This document shows positions 18,383 through 28,323 of a stretch of DNA of 64,000 nucleotides, piece by piece; the first letter of the stretch is position 1, and each line of letters opens with the position of its first letter. This DNA comes from Kamptonema formosum PCC 10802 (GTDB taxonomy: Bacteria; Cyanobacteriota; Cyanobacteriia; Cyanobacteriales; Oscillatoriaceae). The notes beneath the pieces are model-generated. The model had not been told where the DNA came from. It did no database searches and saw only the letters and a list, made by a program, of their open reading frames with translations. The stretch is taken from the NCBI RefSeq assembly GCF_000332335.1, contig NZ_KB235948.1, positions 327,033 through 391,032 of the forward strand. The letters are read 5' to 3'. The translations under genes and the position numbers were made by a program.

Positions 18383-21300
18383 TCATTTTTTTGTGAGTTC
18401 AGCAACCGCTGCAGCCAGGTGCACCGGCTCCACCGGCTTGGTGAGGTGCTTCTGGAAGCCGGCGGAAATGATCAGCTCCCGGTTAGTTTCTCCCGCATAA
18501 GCTGTCAGTGCGATTGCCGGTATTTGCCCCCCTCCTTCTGGCGCAAGCGCTCTTATTTTACGAATGAGCATGTAGCCATCCATTTCCGGCATGCCAATAT
18601 CGCTGAGCAGCAAATCTGGTTTCCAGAGTGGGATTTCCTCGAGCGCCGCCGGCGCGGAGGCGACAGCGCGCACTCGCGCACCGTACTGCTCGAGTGTGAA
18701 AGCGATGAATTCGCGGGTGTCAGCCTCATCATCCACCACCAGAACCCGCACGCCATCGAGCCGCCGGGAAGAATTTGGCTCGCTACTTTCCAGAGTGCCA
18801 GACACTAGAGTGCCCGCGTTTTGTTCCAGCAGGGGGAGCGTCACAGTAAACGTTGCCCCCAGCCCCTCTCCCGCACTTTCCGCGCTCACAGATCCGCCGT
18901 GAAGTTCTGCCAGCTGGCGGACAATTGCCAGCCCCAAACCGAGCCCGCCATGCTTCCGCGTTGTCTTGCTGTCCGCTTGACGGAAATAATCAAAAACAAA
19001 GGGCAGGAAATCGGGGCTGATCCCCTTACCCGTATCGCTGACTTGGATTTGGGCGCGCCCGCCGGCAGCATCCAGCCGGATTCCCACCCGCCCTCCAGAA
19101 GGCGTGAATTTAATCGCATTCGTCAGCAAATTCCACACCACTTGCTGCAAGCGGTTTGGATCTGCCAAAACCTTGCAGCCTGCCGCACAGATCGCCAGCT
19201 GAATCTGAATCGATTTCGCCTCAGCCAGCAGGCGCACTGTTTCAATCGCCGCCCTAACGGTTCCCGCCAAGTCAACCGGACATAAATTCAAGCCCAGCTT
19301 GCCGCGAAGAATGCGCGAAACATCCAGCAAATCTTCAATCAGTTGCGACTGTAACTTCGCGTTGCGCTCAATCGTTTCCAGGGCGTGAGCGGTCTTCGCT
19401 TCATCAAACTTCAGGGTGCGCAGAAGTTTGACCCAGCCCAAAATGGGAGTCAGGGGCGTCCTCAATTCGTGGGAGAGGATGGCGAGAAACTCATCCTTAA
19501 TCCGGTTGGCTGTTTCTGCTTCAGCGCGATCGGCTCGCTCCAGTTTGAGCAGGCGTTCGCGCTCGGCTTCCATCTTCTTGCGCTCGCTGATGTCCGTTCC
19601 AGAGGCAGTAATTCCCACAATATTACCATATTCGTCGCGCAGTGGCTCAACGGTCAGGTCGTAGTAAGAAAACTCTTGCTCTCGACTGGATCGCAGCGCT
19701 ACTTCCGCTCGCGTCCCAATACCCGTTTCCAGCACTCGCCGCTTAATTTCTATCAGGTGGGCTGCGTCTTCAGAATAGGTGAGGTCAGCATCCGTCTTGC
19801 CTAAAATCTCGTTGGCGGCGTAGCCCAGCTTTGGATTGTAAATCCAGGTGTAGCGAAGCTCTGTGTCTTGATTGAAGACGACAACGGGTGAATTTTGCAG
19901 CGCCACAGCGAAGCGCTGCTCGCTCAGCCTCAGCGCCTCCTCCACGCGCACGCGCTGGGTGATGTCGCGGATAACCGCCAGCGAGCCGGTGTTTCTGCCG
20001 GCTTCATCTTTCAGGACACTGGCTGATACCTCGACACAGATTTTTTCTCCGCTGTTTTTCGCGTGAGTCACCTCGCCGTGCCAATTTCCCGTCCCCGCTA
20101 GAGCGCCCCGCGCCTCCCACTCATCTTCCGGTTTAATCCAGCTGTACTCATAGGCTTCTCGTAAAGGCCGGCCCAGAACCGCCTCCGACTTGCAGCCGTA
20201 CAGCCGCTCCGCCCCTTTATTCCAATAGGTGATGCGCTTCTCCAAATCCACTGCAATCACCGCATCGTTTACTTGTGACAGGACATTGGCTTGGAACTTG
20301 ATTTGATCTTCGGCACGCTTGCGCTCTCTGATGTCTCTGAAATAAATGGAAAGTCCGTCTCGGGAAGGATAGGCGTGCACCTCACACCACAGGTTGAGTG
20401 GGGCGTAAAACTCTTCAAAGTGAGCCGGCACACCCGTCTCCATCGCTTGGCAATAGTTTTGATAAAACGCTGTGCCAACCGCCTCGGGAAACACCTCCCA
20501 TAGGTTATGGCCCAGAAGCTCGGTTTCTCGTTTTTGCAAAATTTTCTCCCCCTGGTGATTGACGTAGGTGAACCGCCACTCTCTGTCCACCGCAAAGAAG
20601 GCATCAGTAATGCTTTCCAGAATATTTGAGATTCGCTTGTTCGCCTCTCGCAGCGCCGCCGCCTCCTCCTTGCTGTGGGTGATATCCATGACCGTTCCCA
20701 CCATCCGCACCGGCTTGCCGGTTGGGTCGCAGAAAACCCGGCCTTTAGTTTTTACCCAGCGGATATTACCGTCAGCCCAAACCAGCCGAAATTCTGCTTC
20801 GCAGTCCGCCCCCCGCTCAATAGCGCGGGCGAATGCTAGAGCAATTGATTTGCGGTCTTTTGCATAAACAAACTCCAGCAAACCTTCAGCGGTGCCCCCA
20901 AATTTTTCCAAGCAGCGGCCAAATAGCTGCCCGCAGTTTTCCGACAAAATTACTCTATTCGTGAGAAGATCCCAGTCCCAATAGCCCAGTCCGGCGGCTG
21001 ACAGCGCAAGCCTCAATCGCTCCTCACTTTCTTTGAGCGCAGCTTCTGCACGCTTGCGGTGGGTGATGTCTTGGAAATAAGCGCAAACACCGCCAGCACA
21101 CGGAGCGATTCGGATTGCCAACCACTTGTTTAGAGGTGCGAAAAACTCCTCACACTCAAGGATGACTCGCTCTGCTAAAACTTGGTGACATTGAATATAA
21201 TAGTCAGAGTCGGGGGCGGCGGAAAACACTTCCTTTATATTTCTGCCGGTCAGTTCGGAGCGCGTTTTTTCTAGGAGTTCCTCTGCTTTGCGGTTCGCGC

Positions 21301-21964
21301 CGGTGCAGCGCCACAAGCTGTCAAAGCTCACAAAACCATCCCTAATGCTTTCTGGAATGCTCGCGTCCGGCTCTCGCGCTCTCTCGGCTTCAGCGCATCC
21401 TGCCGGCGCTTGCGCGAGGAACTGGGCGCGCTCTAACTGTGGCTGCAGGCGGTGGGTGATGTCTTTTTCTATTCCGATAACCATAGAGATTTCTTCTTTT
21501 TCGTTCCGCAGTGGGAAAGCGCGACTTTCAATCCAGCGAACCGCTCCGTCAGACCGCACGATCGTGTACTTCTTCCTGTAGCTTTCTTGGATTTGCTCGG
21601 GAATAGCACCCACACAGCGCTCAGCACTCTCTGTGCCAATGGCGTCCGAGAAGCCGCTGTCTTGCTTGTGCTGACTCTCGCATGGCTGCTGCCCAATTTC
21701 CTGAGACGAAACACTGATATAGATGAGCCGGTTGCTGTCGGGGTAAAACAGCCAGAAAACTCCATCGCTATTTTGCGCCGGCTGGACAAATAGCTGTTCT
21801 AACTGCTTTAGGCTTGGTAGACTTAGCAATGTTAGCTCCTCTTTGAGATTCGGTGGGCAAGGCAGTCGCTTTGGCCAGTAGGGGTGAGCGATCGTGCTTA
21901 CTGCTCGTTGGCGAGATATTTGGCTTTTAGCGCACCATTGCGCTCGCCCATCTGATTCCGCCAC
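18383..21964 (-). CDS. Hybrid sensor histidine kinase with six PAS domains
   Basis: A 1193-aa cytosolic two-component protein with no transmembrane segment. I count six PAS/PAC units (about residues 50-780), most ending in the usual DITxRKRAE-like linker. A HisKA dimerisation domain follows with the phospho-acceptor in LSHELRTP (His about 832), then a HATPase_c domain (NLLTNAIKF, DTGKGI, GGLGLGLAIV), and a C-terminal receiver with LLLSDIGMPEMDGY (Asp about 1122) and the TKP lysine. All catalytic residues look intact. The attached receiver implies a phosphorelay or self-regulation. The sensory ligand is not evident; none of the PAS units carries an obvious LOV cysteine signature. The gene stands alone between dapL and a 1.1-kb gene-poor stretch, so its target is unknown. 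Confidence 0.95.
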   Translation of the reverse strand: MAESDGRAQWCAKSQISRQRAVSTIAHPYWPKRLPCPPNLKEELTLLSLPSLKQLEQLFVQPAQNSDGVFWLFYPDSNRLIYISVSSQEIGQQPCESQHKQDSGFSDAIGTESAERCVGAIPEQIQESYRKKYTIVRSDGAVRWIESRAFPLRNEKEEISMVIGIEKDITHRLQPQLERAQFLAQAPAGCAEAERAREPDASIPESIRDGFVSFDSLWRCTGANRKAEELLEKTRSELTGRNIKEVFSAAPDSDYYIQCHQVLAERVILECEEFFAPLNKWLAIRIAPCAGGVCAYFQDITHRKRAEAALKESEERLRLALSAAGLGYWDWDLLTNRVILSENCGQLFGRCLEKFGGTAEGLLEFVYAKDRKSIALAFARAIERGADCEAEFRLVWADGNIRWVKTKGRVFCDPTGKPVRMVGTVMDITHSKEEAAALREANKRISNILESITDAFFAVDREWRFTYVNHQGEKILQKRETELLGHNLWEVFPEAVGTAFYQNYCQAMETGVPAHFEEFYAPLNLWCEVHAYPSRDGLSIYFRDIRERKRAEDQIKFQANVLSQVNDAVIAVDLEKRITYWNKGAERLYGCKSEAVLGRPLREAYEYSWIKPEDEWEARGALAGTGNWHGEVTHAKNSGEKICVEVSASVLKDEAGRNTGSLAVIRDITQRVRVEEALRLSEQRFAVALQNSPVVVFNQDTELRYTWIYNPKLGYAANEILGKTDADLTYSEDAAHLIEIKRRVLETGIGTRAEVALRSSREQEFSYYDLTVEPLRDEYGNIVGITASGTDISERKKMEAERERLLKLERADRAEAETANRIKDEFLAILSHELRTPLTPILGWVKLLRTLKFDEAKTAHALETIERNAKLQSQLIEDLLDVSRILRGKLGLNLCPVDLAGTVRAAIETVRLLAEAKSIQIQLAICAAGCKVLADPNRLQQVVWNLLTNAIKFTPSGGRVGIRLDAAGGRAQIQVSDTGKGISPDFLPFVFDYFRQADSKTTRKHGGLGLGLAIVRQLAELHGGSVSAESAGEGLGATFTVTLPLLEQNAGTLVSGTLESSEPNSSRRLDGVRVLVVDDEADTREFIAFTLEQYGARVRAVASAPAALEEIPLWKPDLLLSDIGMPEMDGYMLIRKIRALAPEGGGQIPAIALTAYAGETNRELIISAGFQKHLTKPVEPVHLAAAVAELTKK

Positions 21965-23077
21965 TCCTCAATCAAAGAAGTGCCGGCAGCTGACTGTAAG
22001 GGCGCGCTCCTTTAAGAAGGGATTGACGCTTGGATCTCGCTGGCTGTACCGGCGAGCGCTTCGCTCCTGCTTCTGTAGGAGACAGTCCGATCGGGGGCGG
22101 GCTTACCCGAACAGTCTGGCAGAAGCAACGGTTATCTGGAAACCCCCCTCCTGTCAGTTTTGCCCAGAAAGCTCAGCAATATCCTCGTTTTTGGGAGCTG
22201 GCATTCACAGGGTCATCTCCCTAGAGATAGATATTATCACGAATCCCCTTGAGACAGGCTGCCGAGTGGCTGGAATTTTTTGTTGAATCGCCGCACCCGC
22301 CCACAAGTGCTATCTCTGTTCACTTCGTGGGCGCGCTTCCCGCCCCAGCTGAAAAATCGGCCTAAAAAGAAAAGCCAAGGGTTAGCGCCCCAGCCAAGCA
22401 GTCCAGACAGATTTGCAGATATTACTGGTAAATTATCTATGCCTGAGAAACCATTTTTCCGGGGTTTTCAGCCCCTCGTTAAGGAGGAAAACCCCTCTAT
22501 TTTTGGCTCCAGGCAGAGCGCCGGTTCCTGGCAGCGCACTGCGAACCGCTTCTCAGAAACTGTTCCCACGACCGCCCCTGCGAAAAGTTTCAAAAACCCG
22601 GCGAAACCCGTGAGAGGCAGCTGGCCTATTTGCTGTGATTTTATCAACATTTTTTTAAAGCAATTGAGAGAGCGCACCCTCTCAAAATTCGGTGGCGTCC
22701 CCACCTGCACCTCAATCGCCGGCTCTCCCCCGGCAAGCATTCCAAAGCAGGTAAAACTCTTGCCCTCTTACCAGAGTGTGACACAAAACGGAACCCCAAG
22801 CCGTGGCGTTTCGTCCATTTACAAAACCCCAACGCACCGGCAAAGGCGGGGACAGCACTCGAAAGCGCGCTCTCATTTGACACCGGGGCGAGAATCAGTC
22901 AAAATAGAGATAGCCTTGAGAGAAAGGATTTTTTTCGCCTGGGCATGAAAAAGACTGTGCGAGGCGAGCCTGTTTGATAGAGACAGGATTTTTTAGAAGT
23001 TTAACATCCGCCCATCAACAAACTGTTCAGTTTTCAACGCTTTCCCCAAAGAAGACATCAATAAGTGTGCTAGTCAA
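21965..23077. other. 1.1-kb gene-poor stretch
   Basis: I see no supportable gene. The longest frame (22280-22948, plus strand, 222 codons) has no family resemblance, an atypical Pro/Ser/Lys/Arg-rich composition and no ribosome-binding site, so I reject it. The last bases before 23078 should contain the promoter of the CHAT-domain gene. Confidence 0.5.
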
Positions 23078-24577
23078 ATGTTAGTTCGACGAATCTTAAC
23101 TTTTCTGGCCAGCTGCCTGCTAGTCGTCCTGGCGCACGCGACTCTCGACGGCTCACCGGCACCCGCCACCCCCCCTGTGACGCCCCCAGATGTGCGGCTG
23201 CCGGCGGCCCCGATGGCCACCACCGCGCCCCCACAATCCCCTTCCCCTTCTCTTCTTCTCCCCCCTCTCCCCCTATGGGGGGAGGAGAGGGCTCCCACCG
23301 ACAGAGCGGATACAGGGGCGGCAGATGCCACCCCCGAAATGGTGGGCGACACCCTGCACCGAGGAATGCTGAATAAAGCTACGGGATACATTCAGGAATT
23401 AAAAGGAAGAGAATTTTCGCAATATATTGGAGAAAGCGTCCCTCAGACGGCAATAACGCCGGAAAGCATCCAAAATACCCTCAGGGAGCTGGCCCGCCAA
23501 ACCGGGAAAAAGCCGGCTGTTATCTATGCCTTCGCACTCCCCGACGGACTGGAGTTGCTGCTGTTCACCCCAGAGGGCAAACCCGGGAACCTGAGCGTGC
23601 CGGCGGCGAACAGAGCAGCGTTGCTCGCCGCCATTAAAGAGTTCAGAAATCAAATCACAGACCCCCGCCTGCGGGACAGCACCGGCTATCTAGCCCCCGC
23701 GAAGCAGCTGCATGACTGGCTGGTTGCGCCACTGGAAGCCCAGCTGCAAGCGCAAGGCACTGACACGCTGCTGTTTGCGATGGATGTGGGGTTGCGAAGC
23801 CTGCCGGTGGCTGCCCTCCACGACGGCCAAAAGTTTCTCGTAGAAAAATACGCTGTCGGGATGATTCCCTGCTTCAGCTTGACCGACACTCGCTACGTTT
23901 CCCTCAAGAACGCCAGCGTATTGGCGATGGGGGCGTCGCAATTTTCCGAGCTTGCGCCCCTGCCGGCAGTGCCGGTGGAAATTCAGACGATTGCCGGCCA
24001 GCTGTGGCGGGGAAAAGCCTTTCTCAACAGAGACTTCACCCTGGACAACCTCAACGCCCAGCGCCAAAAAACACCGTATCCCATTGTTCACCTCGCCACC
24101 CATGCAGAATTCCTGCCCGGACGACCGGCCAACTCCTACATTCAGCTGTGGGACAGCAAGCTGCGCCTCGAACAGGTCAAACAGCTGCGCTTGAGTGACC
24201 CAAAAGTGGAATTGCTCGTGCTCAGCGCCTGCCGCACAGCACTGGGAGACCGGCAGGCGGAGTTGGGCTTTGCCGGTTTGGCGGTCTACAGCGGAGTTAA
24301 GTCGGCCCTGGCCAGTCTCTGGTACGTCAGCGATGAGGGCACCCTCGGCCTGATGACCGAGTTTTACCGGCAGCTCAAGAGTGCTAACATCAAAGCCGAA
24401 GCCCTCAGGCAGGCGCAGCTCGCCATGCTGCGGGGGGAAGTGCGCCTGGAAAACGGCACCCTCACCGGCTCGACAGGCATTGTGCCCCTGCCTCCAGAAC
24501 TGGCACGACTTCCCAATCAGAATCTCTCCCACCCCTACTACTGGGCGGGCTTCGTTATGATTGGCAGCCCCTGGTGA
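23078..24577 (+). CDS. Exported CHAT-domain (caspase-like) protein
   Basis: A 499-aa protein. Residues 1-22 (MLVRRILTFLASCLLVVLAHA) look like a signal peptide, so the protein should be exported or surface-attached. A Pro/Ala-rich, probably disordered linker (about 25-85) precedes a CHAT domain filling the C-terminal 350 residues: the catalytic His lies in IVHLATHAEF and the Cys in LLVLSACRTALGD, followed by GLAVYSGVKSALASLW and a final PYYWAGFVMIGSPW, all typical of CHAT proteins. Unlike many cyanobacterial CHAT proteins it has no TPR or haemagglutination domain. Part of the linker is encoded by a C-rich/G-rich palindrome (about 23255-23290). CHAT proteins are caspase/separase-like proteases, some of them switched on by partner proteins in prokaryotic conflict systems; the target here is unknown. 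Confidence 0.9.
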   Translation: MLVRRILTFLASCLLVVLAHATLDGSPAPATPPVTPPDVRLPAAPMATTAPPQSPSPSLLLPPLPLWGEERAPTDRADTGAADATPEMVGDTLHRGMLNKATGYIQELKGREFSQYIGESVPQTAITPESIQNTLRELARQTGKKPAVIYAFALPDGLELLLFTPEGKPGNLSVPAANRAALLAAIKEFRNQITDPRLRDSTGYLAPAKQLHDWLVAPLEAQLQAQGTDTLLFAMDVGLRSLPVAALHDGQKFLVEKYAVGMIPCFSLTDTRYVSLKNASVLAMGASQFSELAPLPAVPVEIQTIAGQLWRGKAFLNRDFTLDNLNAQRQKTPYPIVHLATHAEFLPGRPANSYIQLWDSKLRLEQVKQLRLSDPKVELLVLSACRTALGDRQAELGFAGLAVYSGVKSALASLWYVSDEGTLGLMTEFYRQLKSANIKAEALRQAQLAMLRGEVRLENGTLTGSTGIVPLPPELARLPNQNLSHPYYWAGFVMIGSPW

Positions 24578-25374
24578 GTGGGAGCCGGCGGCACGATACG
24601 GATCAGCGCGGACACCGGAACAGCCTCCTTCCCCGGCCCTCCGGGGCGGGCCTTTCCACCCCGGAGCGAACGTGCCGCTCTCCCCCACTTCAGTATATTC
24701 CGCATTTGCGGTGCCAGCTTTTGGCTGTAAACTGATATCGGGGCTTTAATTTTTTTTATCTTTTTCTCATGCCCTGCCCGAGGCAAGGAACTCTTTCACC
24801 CTCAAATCTTGAACCGCACTCAATTCGTAGGTGAAAAGACCGAGCGGAATCTCCCGTCAGGTTTACCCTCCGTTAATCCCTCGCCATGTATAGCAGCAGC
24901 CACTTAGGGCACAGACGTAGGAATTGCGTTCCCTCCGACCCTATACCTGCTACTCAGTGAGATGCTTTATCCATGACTGAGCTGTCTATTGCTATAGCGA
25001 CAAGCACATGTCCTTGCCAACTCTCGACCCAAGTCAAGGGGTGTTGGGGCAGGGTTGAGAGCGTCAGGGCGGCCTCGCTTTATTGAGCGCTGGATATATA
25101 GAGGGCGAATGCTGAGTAAAATAACCCAAGTTGCAACTGTTGGAGGCTCTGCCTCCAAAACGGCGTCTCCCATAAGGAGCCTGGGCACGAGGGGAACGAG
25201 GGGAACTGGAAAAGCCCCCCCTTTTCTAGTGCCGGTGGCACAAAAACCCGCCCCGTCTGGGCAGCTCGAAAAGCTCACGGCTTGTAGGTAGCAACTTGAG
25301 TTAAAATATAAAATCGAAAAGCCAAAATGGGTTCGCCCCTAACCCGCCAGCAAGTTGCGGAGGAAAATGGGACA
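24578..25374. other. Intergenic region with degenerate repeat remnants
   Basis: No gene is supported. TATAGCAGCAGCCACTTAGG at 24889-24908 matches the left end of the MITE family found complete at 36568-36690 and 46341-46461, but no matching right end follows. GGAGGCTCTGCCTCC, another common repeat of this genome, lies near 25143. The GvpC-like gene follows, with its ribosome-binding site at 25359-25363. Confidence 0.5.
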
Positions 25375-26394
25375 ATGGCTCTCAAAGACAAGTGGCAAGA
25401 GCTGCGCGCACAGCGCCGGCAAGAAATAACTCAGCGCCAGCAACAAGTTCGCCACAGCTTAGCCGAAAAGCGAAAACAGCGGAGGGGCTTGTCCGCACTC
25501 GCCCCTGCTGCCCTAAACACCGGCGAACTGAGTCCAGTTGGGGAGGGTGCCCTCCCAGAGGGTACAATTGCCGGTCGAGAAGCTCAACACCGGCTCTCGC
25601 TGGCGCAGCAGTTTTACCCGCAATTGAAAAAGCACACGCAGGCATTTCTGTCAAGCACCGGCAGCGAGCGTCAAGCCAGAGCCAGACAGCTCGCCGCACG
25701 CCTAGATCAATATGTCTGCTCGCTACAGCAGCAAACTCGGCAGTTTTTAGCGCTGACGGCTACAGAAAGATCCCAGATGCGCGCATCACTCACCAAAGAT
25801 TTGCGCGACTTTCACAAAACACTGACTGTCACCGTTGCCCGACTGCGCCAGTCGATTCAGTCCCAGCAGCGATTGACTCGGGAAAAGCTGGCAGAAGATT
25901 TGGCCACTTATATAGAGTCGCTGCGCTCAGACATGGGCAGCTTCCTGCAACAGCTGAAACTGGCAAGAGCGGAGCGCGCCCAAAAGCTGCAGCAGTCCTT
26001 GCAGCAAAACCGAGCCGAACGCACCGCATCAATGCGCGCCCTATTCCAGAGCTTTGCCAGCTTTCGGGGGCAATTGCGGGAGTATCGCGCCAACCTGCGC
26101 CAGTCGGTATGGGGGACACCGGCACCCGCTCCGGAACCCACCGCCCGCGCCACAACCGCAATAGCGCCAGCAGCAGCCGGCTTCCCGGAAGCAGCCCAAG
26201 CGATTTCCCTCGCCGACGAGCAGCAAGTCTACGATTACATCCAGCGGTGTGACGTTGTTCGCGTGGCGGACATTGAGGCAACTTTGGGGCTCAACCGCGT
26301 GCAGGCGGTGGACATTCTGAACTCTCTCCTGACAAAAGGTTTGATTGTTCAGGGCGACCGGACATACACGGTCGGGCCAGAAGTCAGCCAGTAG
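25375..26394 (+). CDS. GvpC-like protein with C-terminal winged helix
   Basis: A 339-aa, strongly helical, Gln/Arg-rich protein starting MALKDKWQELRAQRRQEITQ. The middle (about 70-250) contains degenerate repeats of about 33 residues of the LQQQTRQFLALTATERSQMR kind, as in the gas-vesicle outer-shell protein GvpC, which strengthens the vesicle by clamping GvpA ribs. The C-terminal 55 residues are different: YDYIQRCDVVRVADIEATLG..QAVDILNSLLTKGLIVQ reads as a winged helix and closely matches the C-terminus of the GvpN gene that follows. GGAGG at 25359-25363 supports the ATG at 25375 over an in-frame ATG at 25327 that has no such site. Because gvpA is not in the window, the protein might instead have a regulatory or unrelated cytoskeletal role. 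Confidence 0.65.
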   Translation: MALKDKWQELRAQRRQEITQRQQQVRHSLAEKRKQRRGLSALAPAALNTGELSPVGEGALPEGTIAGREAQHRLSLAQQFYPQLKKHTQAFLSSTGSERQARARQLAARLDQYVCSLQQQTRQFLALTATERSQMRASLTKDLRDFHKTLTVTVARLRQSIQSQQRLTREKLAEDLATYIESLRSDMGSFLQQLKLARAERAQKLQQSLQQNRAERTASMRALFQSFASFRGQLREYRANLRQSVWGTPAPAPEPTARATTAIAPAAAGFPEAAQAISLADEQQVYDYIQRCDVVRVADIEATLGLNRVQAVDILNSLLTKGLIVQGDRTYTVGPEVSQ

Positions 26395-26732
26395 AGGCGA
26401 ACAATCCTCCTGCAGCGGCAAACAATCCTGCTGCAGGGGCGAACAATCCTTATGCAGGGGCTAGAGGACAGGCGAGACGCCTGTCCTACGTCCTAACCTA
26501 AATGGCTACTGCTATTCTCTCGTTCCCAGGCTATTCTCTCGTTCCCAGCCTCAGGCTGGGAACGCCCTCTGGAGGCAGAGCCTCCTTCTCTGGAGGCAGA
26601 GCCTCCTTGGAAGGGAAAAGCAGGTTAAAAGCCTAACAGTTTAGTATTTTTCCCCCCGAAAAAACCCTCTGGATGCCCGGGGTTTGAACCCAAAATCCAA
26701 AATCCAAAATTCAAAATTGGTCTTAAACCGAT
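26395..26732. repeat. Cluster of palindromic repeats between gvpC-like and gvpN
   Basis: This gap holds several repeat types: a short direct repeat of AACAATCCT units (26399-26450), a GGACAGGCGAGACGCCTGTCC palindrome followed by CCTAAATGGCTACTGCTATT (26468-26516), which is the right half of the MITE family, then CTCGTTCCCAG / CTGGGAACG and GGAGGCAGAGCCTCC palindromes (26517-26610), and finally a short AATCCAAA run before gvpN. Confidence 0.75.
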
Positions 26733-27932
26733 ATGTCCACTGTGCTGCAAGTGCGTCGCAAAGGGTTTGTCAACACGCCGGCAGTTGAGCGAATAGCGGT
26801 GCGCTCCCTGCGCTACCTGCAATCTGGCTTTTCCGTCCACCTGCGCGGACCTGCCGGCACCGGCAAAACCACCCTGGCGCTGCACTTAGCCGACTTGCTG
26901 GGGCGTCCAGTGCTGCTGGTATTTGGCGACGACGAGCTAAAAACCTCCGACCTGATTGGCAAAGATGCCGGTTACAGCCGCAAAAAAGTCGTCGATAACT
27001 ACATTCACACCGTTGTCAAAATCGAGGACGAACTCAAAGAAAACTGGGTGGATTCCCGACTCACCCTCGCCGCCAAGGAAGGGTACACCCTAGTTTACGA
27101 CGAGTTTAACCGCTCTCGCCCAGAAATGAACAACGTCCTGCTCTCGGCGCTGGAAGAGAAACTCCTCGTCCTCCCGACAAGCGGGAACCGGTCGGAATAC
27201 ATTCGCGTTCACCCCGACTTCCGCGCTATTTTAACCTCAAATCCGGAAGAGTACAGCGGCGTGCACAGCGCTCAAGACGCTTTGATGGACAGGGTGGTGA
27301 CCGTCAATATGCCGGAACCGGACGAAAAGACCCAAACCGAGATTTTGGTGCAAAAAACCGGCATCGACCCAGACAAAGCCCTTTCGATTGTTCAGCTGGT
27401 GAGAGCATTTCGGCTGAGAGCCAGCACGGAAAAGTCTTCTGGCTTGCGGTCCTGTTTGACGCTCGCCAAAGTGTGCCGCGACCACGGGATTTCGCTGACA
27501 GCAGACAGTGACGATTTTCGGGATATTTGTGCGGACGTGCTGCTGTCTCGCACGTCCTTGAGTCAGGGCGCTGCTATAAAAATTCTGTCAGAAGTTTTGC
27601 GCGAGAGGTTGCCCGGGCATGTGAGAGAAACAGCGGCTGCCGGTGCTTTTGGCCACTCCCCCCTGCGGGAGATCGCCGCAATTGCAGCCCTGCCCACCGC
27701 CTCGGCAAACGGGGGAGAATCCCTCACCCCCCCCGCTGCGGTCGTGTCTTGGGAGGGGGAAGTTTACGCCTATTTGCAGCAGTCTGGGGGAGCGAAGATT
27801 TCTGAAATAGAGGCGGCATTGGGGATAAATCGGGTTCAAACTGCGGACGCCCTGCGAGCGCTGATTAAAAAGGGCGCAGTCCACCAGCGGGAAGACCGCA
27901 GTTTTGCCCTGAAGGCAGAGAATAATTCGTGA
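26733..27932 (+). CDS. gvpN: Gas vesicle protein GvpN (AAA+ ATPase)
   Basis: A 399-aa AAA+ ATPase of the MoxR-like class. The start [20 protein letters not shown] and the core [30 protein letters not shown] are diagnostic of cyanobacterial GvpN; Walker A is GPAGTGKTT (about 44-52), followed by [12 protein letters not shown] and Walker B-like [13 protein letters not shown], then [12 protein letters not shown]. GvpN promotes enlargement of gas vesicles. After the usual ATPase region the protein has a Pro/Ala linker and a winged helix ([20 protein letters not shown]...) that closely matches the end of the GvpC-like protein. No gvpA, J, K, F, G or W gene lies in the window, so this is either an outlying part of a gvp locus or a pair reused elsewhere. 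Confidence 0.92.
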   Translation: MSTVLQVRRKGFVNTPAVERIAVRSLRYLQSGFSVHLRGPAGTGKTTLALHLADLLGRPVLLVFGDDELKTSDLIGKDAGYSRKKVVDNYIHTVVKIEDELKENWVDSRLTLAAKEGYTLVYDEFNRSRPEMNNVLLSALEEKLLVLPTSGNRSEYIRVHPDFRAILTSNPEEYSGVHSAQDALMDRVVTVNMPEPDEKTQTEILVQKTGIDPDKALSIVQLVRAFRLRASTEKSSGLRSCLTLAKVCRDHGISLTADSDDFRDICADVLLSRTSLSQGAAIKILSEVLRERLPGHVRETAAAGAFGHSPLREIAAIAALPTASANGGESLTPPAAVVSWEGEVYAYLQQSGGAKISEIEAALGINRVQTADALRALIKKGAVHQREDRSFALKAENNS

Positions 27933-28323
27933 CGGTTACGCCACAAGCGGGCAGTGAAAACCGGCCCTCTGCCGGCGGGATGACTTTTCGCCGGTCTGTC
28001 CTGAGGGGAAAACTCTTGCCGGAACGGAATTTATCCCCTATCAAAAACAAAACTCGCGGTTCGGAGTTGATATAATTCACATATAGCGAGTCTAAATCAT
28101 TCGTGTAAATTTCAGAATCCCGGTTTCTTAAAGGAACCGGGGTTCTGGGCCCCAGCATTTGCGCAAATTATTTAGAACTGCTATAGGCGATAGCAGGTTA
28201 AGAGTTTGCAAGCACAAGAGTGCCGGCGCTCATGCGTAGGGGCTTGCCGGCGGTTCGCCCCTGAGGTGCGGGCAAGCCGGCAGTAGCTGAGCCGTCAAAA
28301 GGATTTTACATCTGAGATTAGCG
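27933..28323. other. Intergenic region downstream of gvpN
   Basis: No gene is seen. It contains an imperfect copy of the CCCGGTTTCT / GGAACCGGGG hairpin family (about 28121-28146), and fragments containing CTGCTATA that may be decayed MITE ends (about 28179). Confidence 0.4.

Noticed and set aside
22280-22948. 222-codon open frame on the plus strand in the gene-poor stretch
   Set aside because: Pro/Ser/Lys/Arg-rich, no recognisable domain, no ribosome-binding site; reads like noncoding DNA that happens to be open.
23690-24688. 332-codon minus-strand frame opposite the CHAT gene
   Set aside because: No start signal or family resemblance; the CHAT catalytic motifs are on the plus strand.
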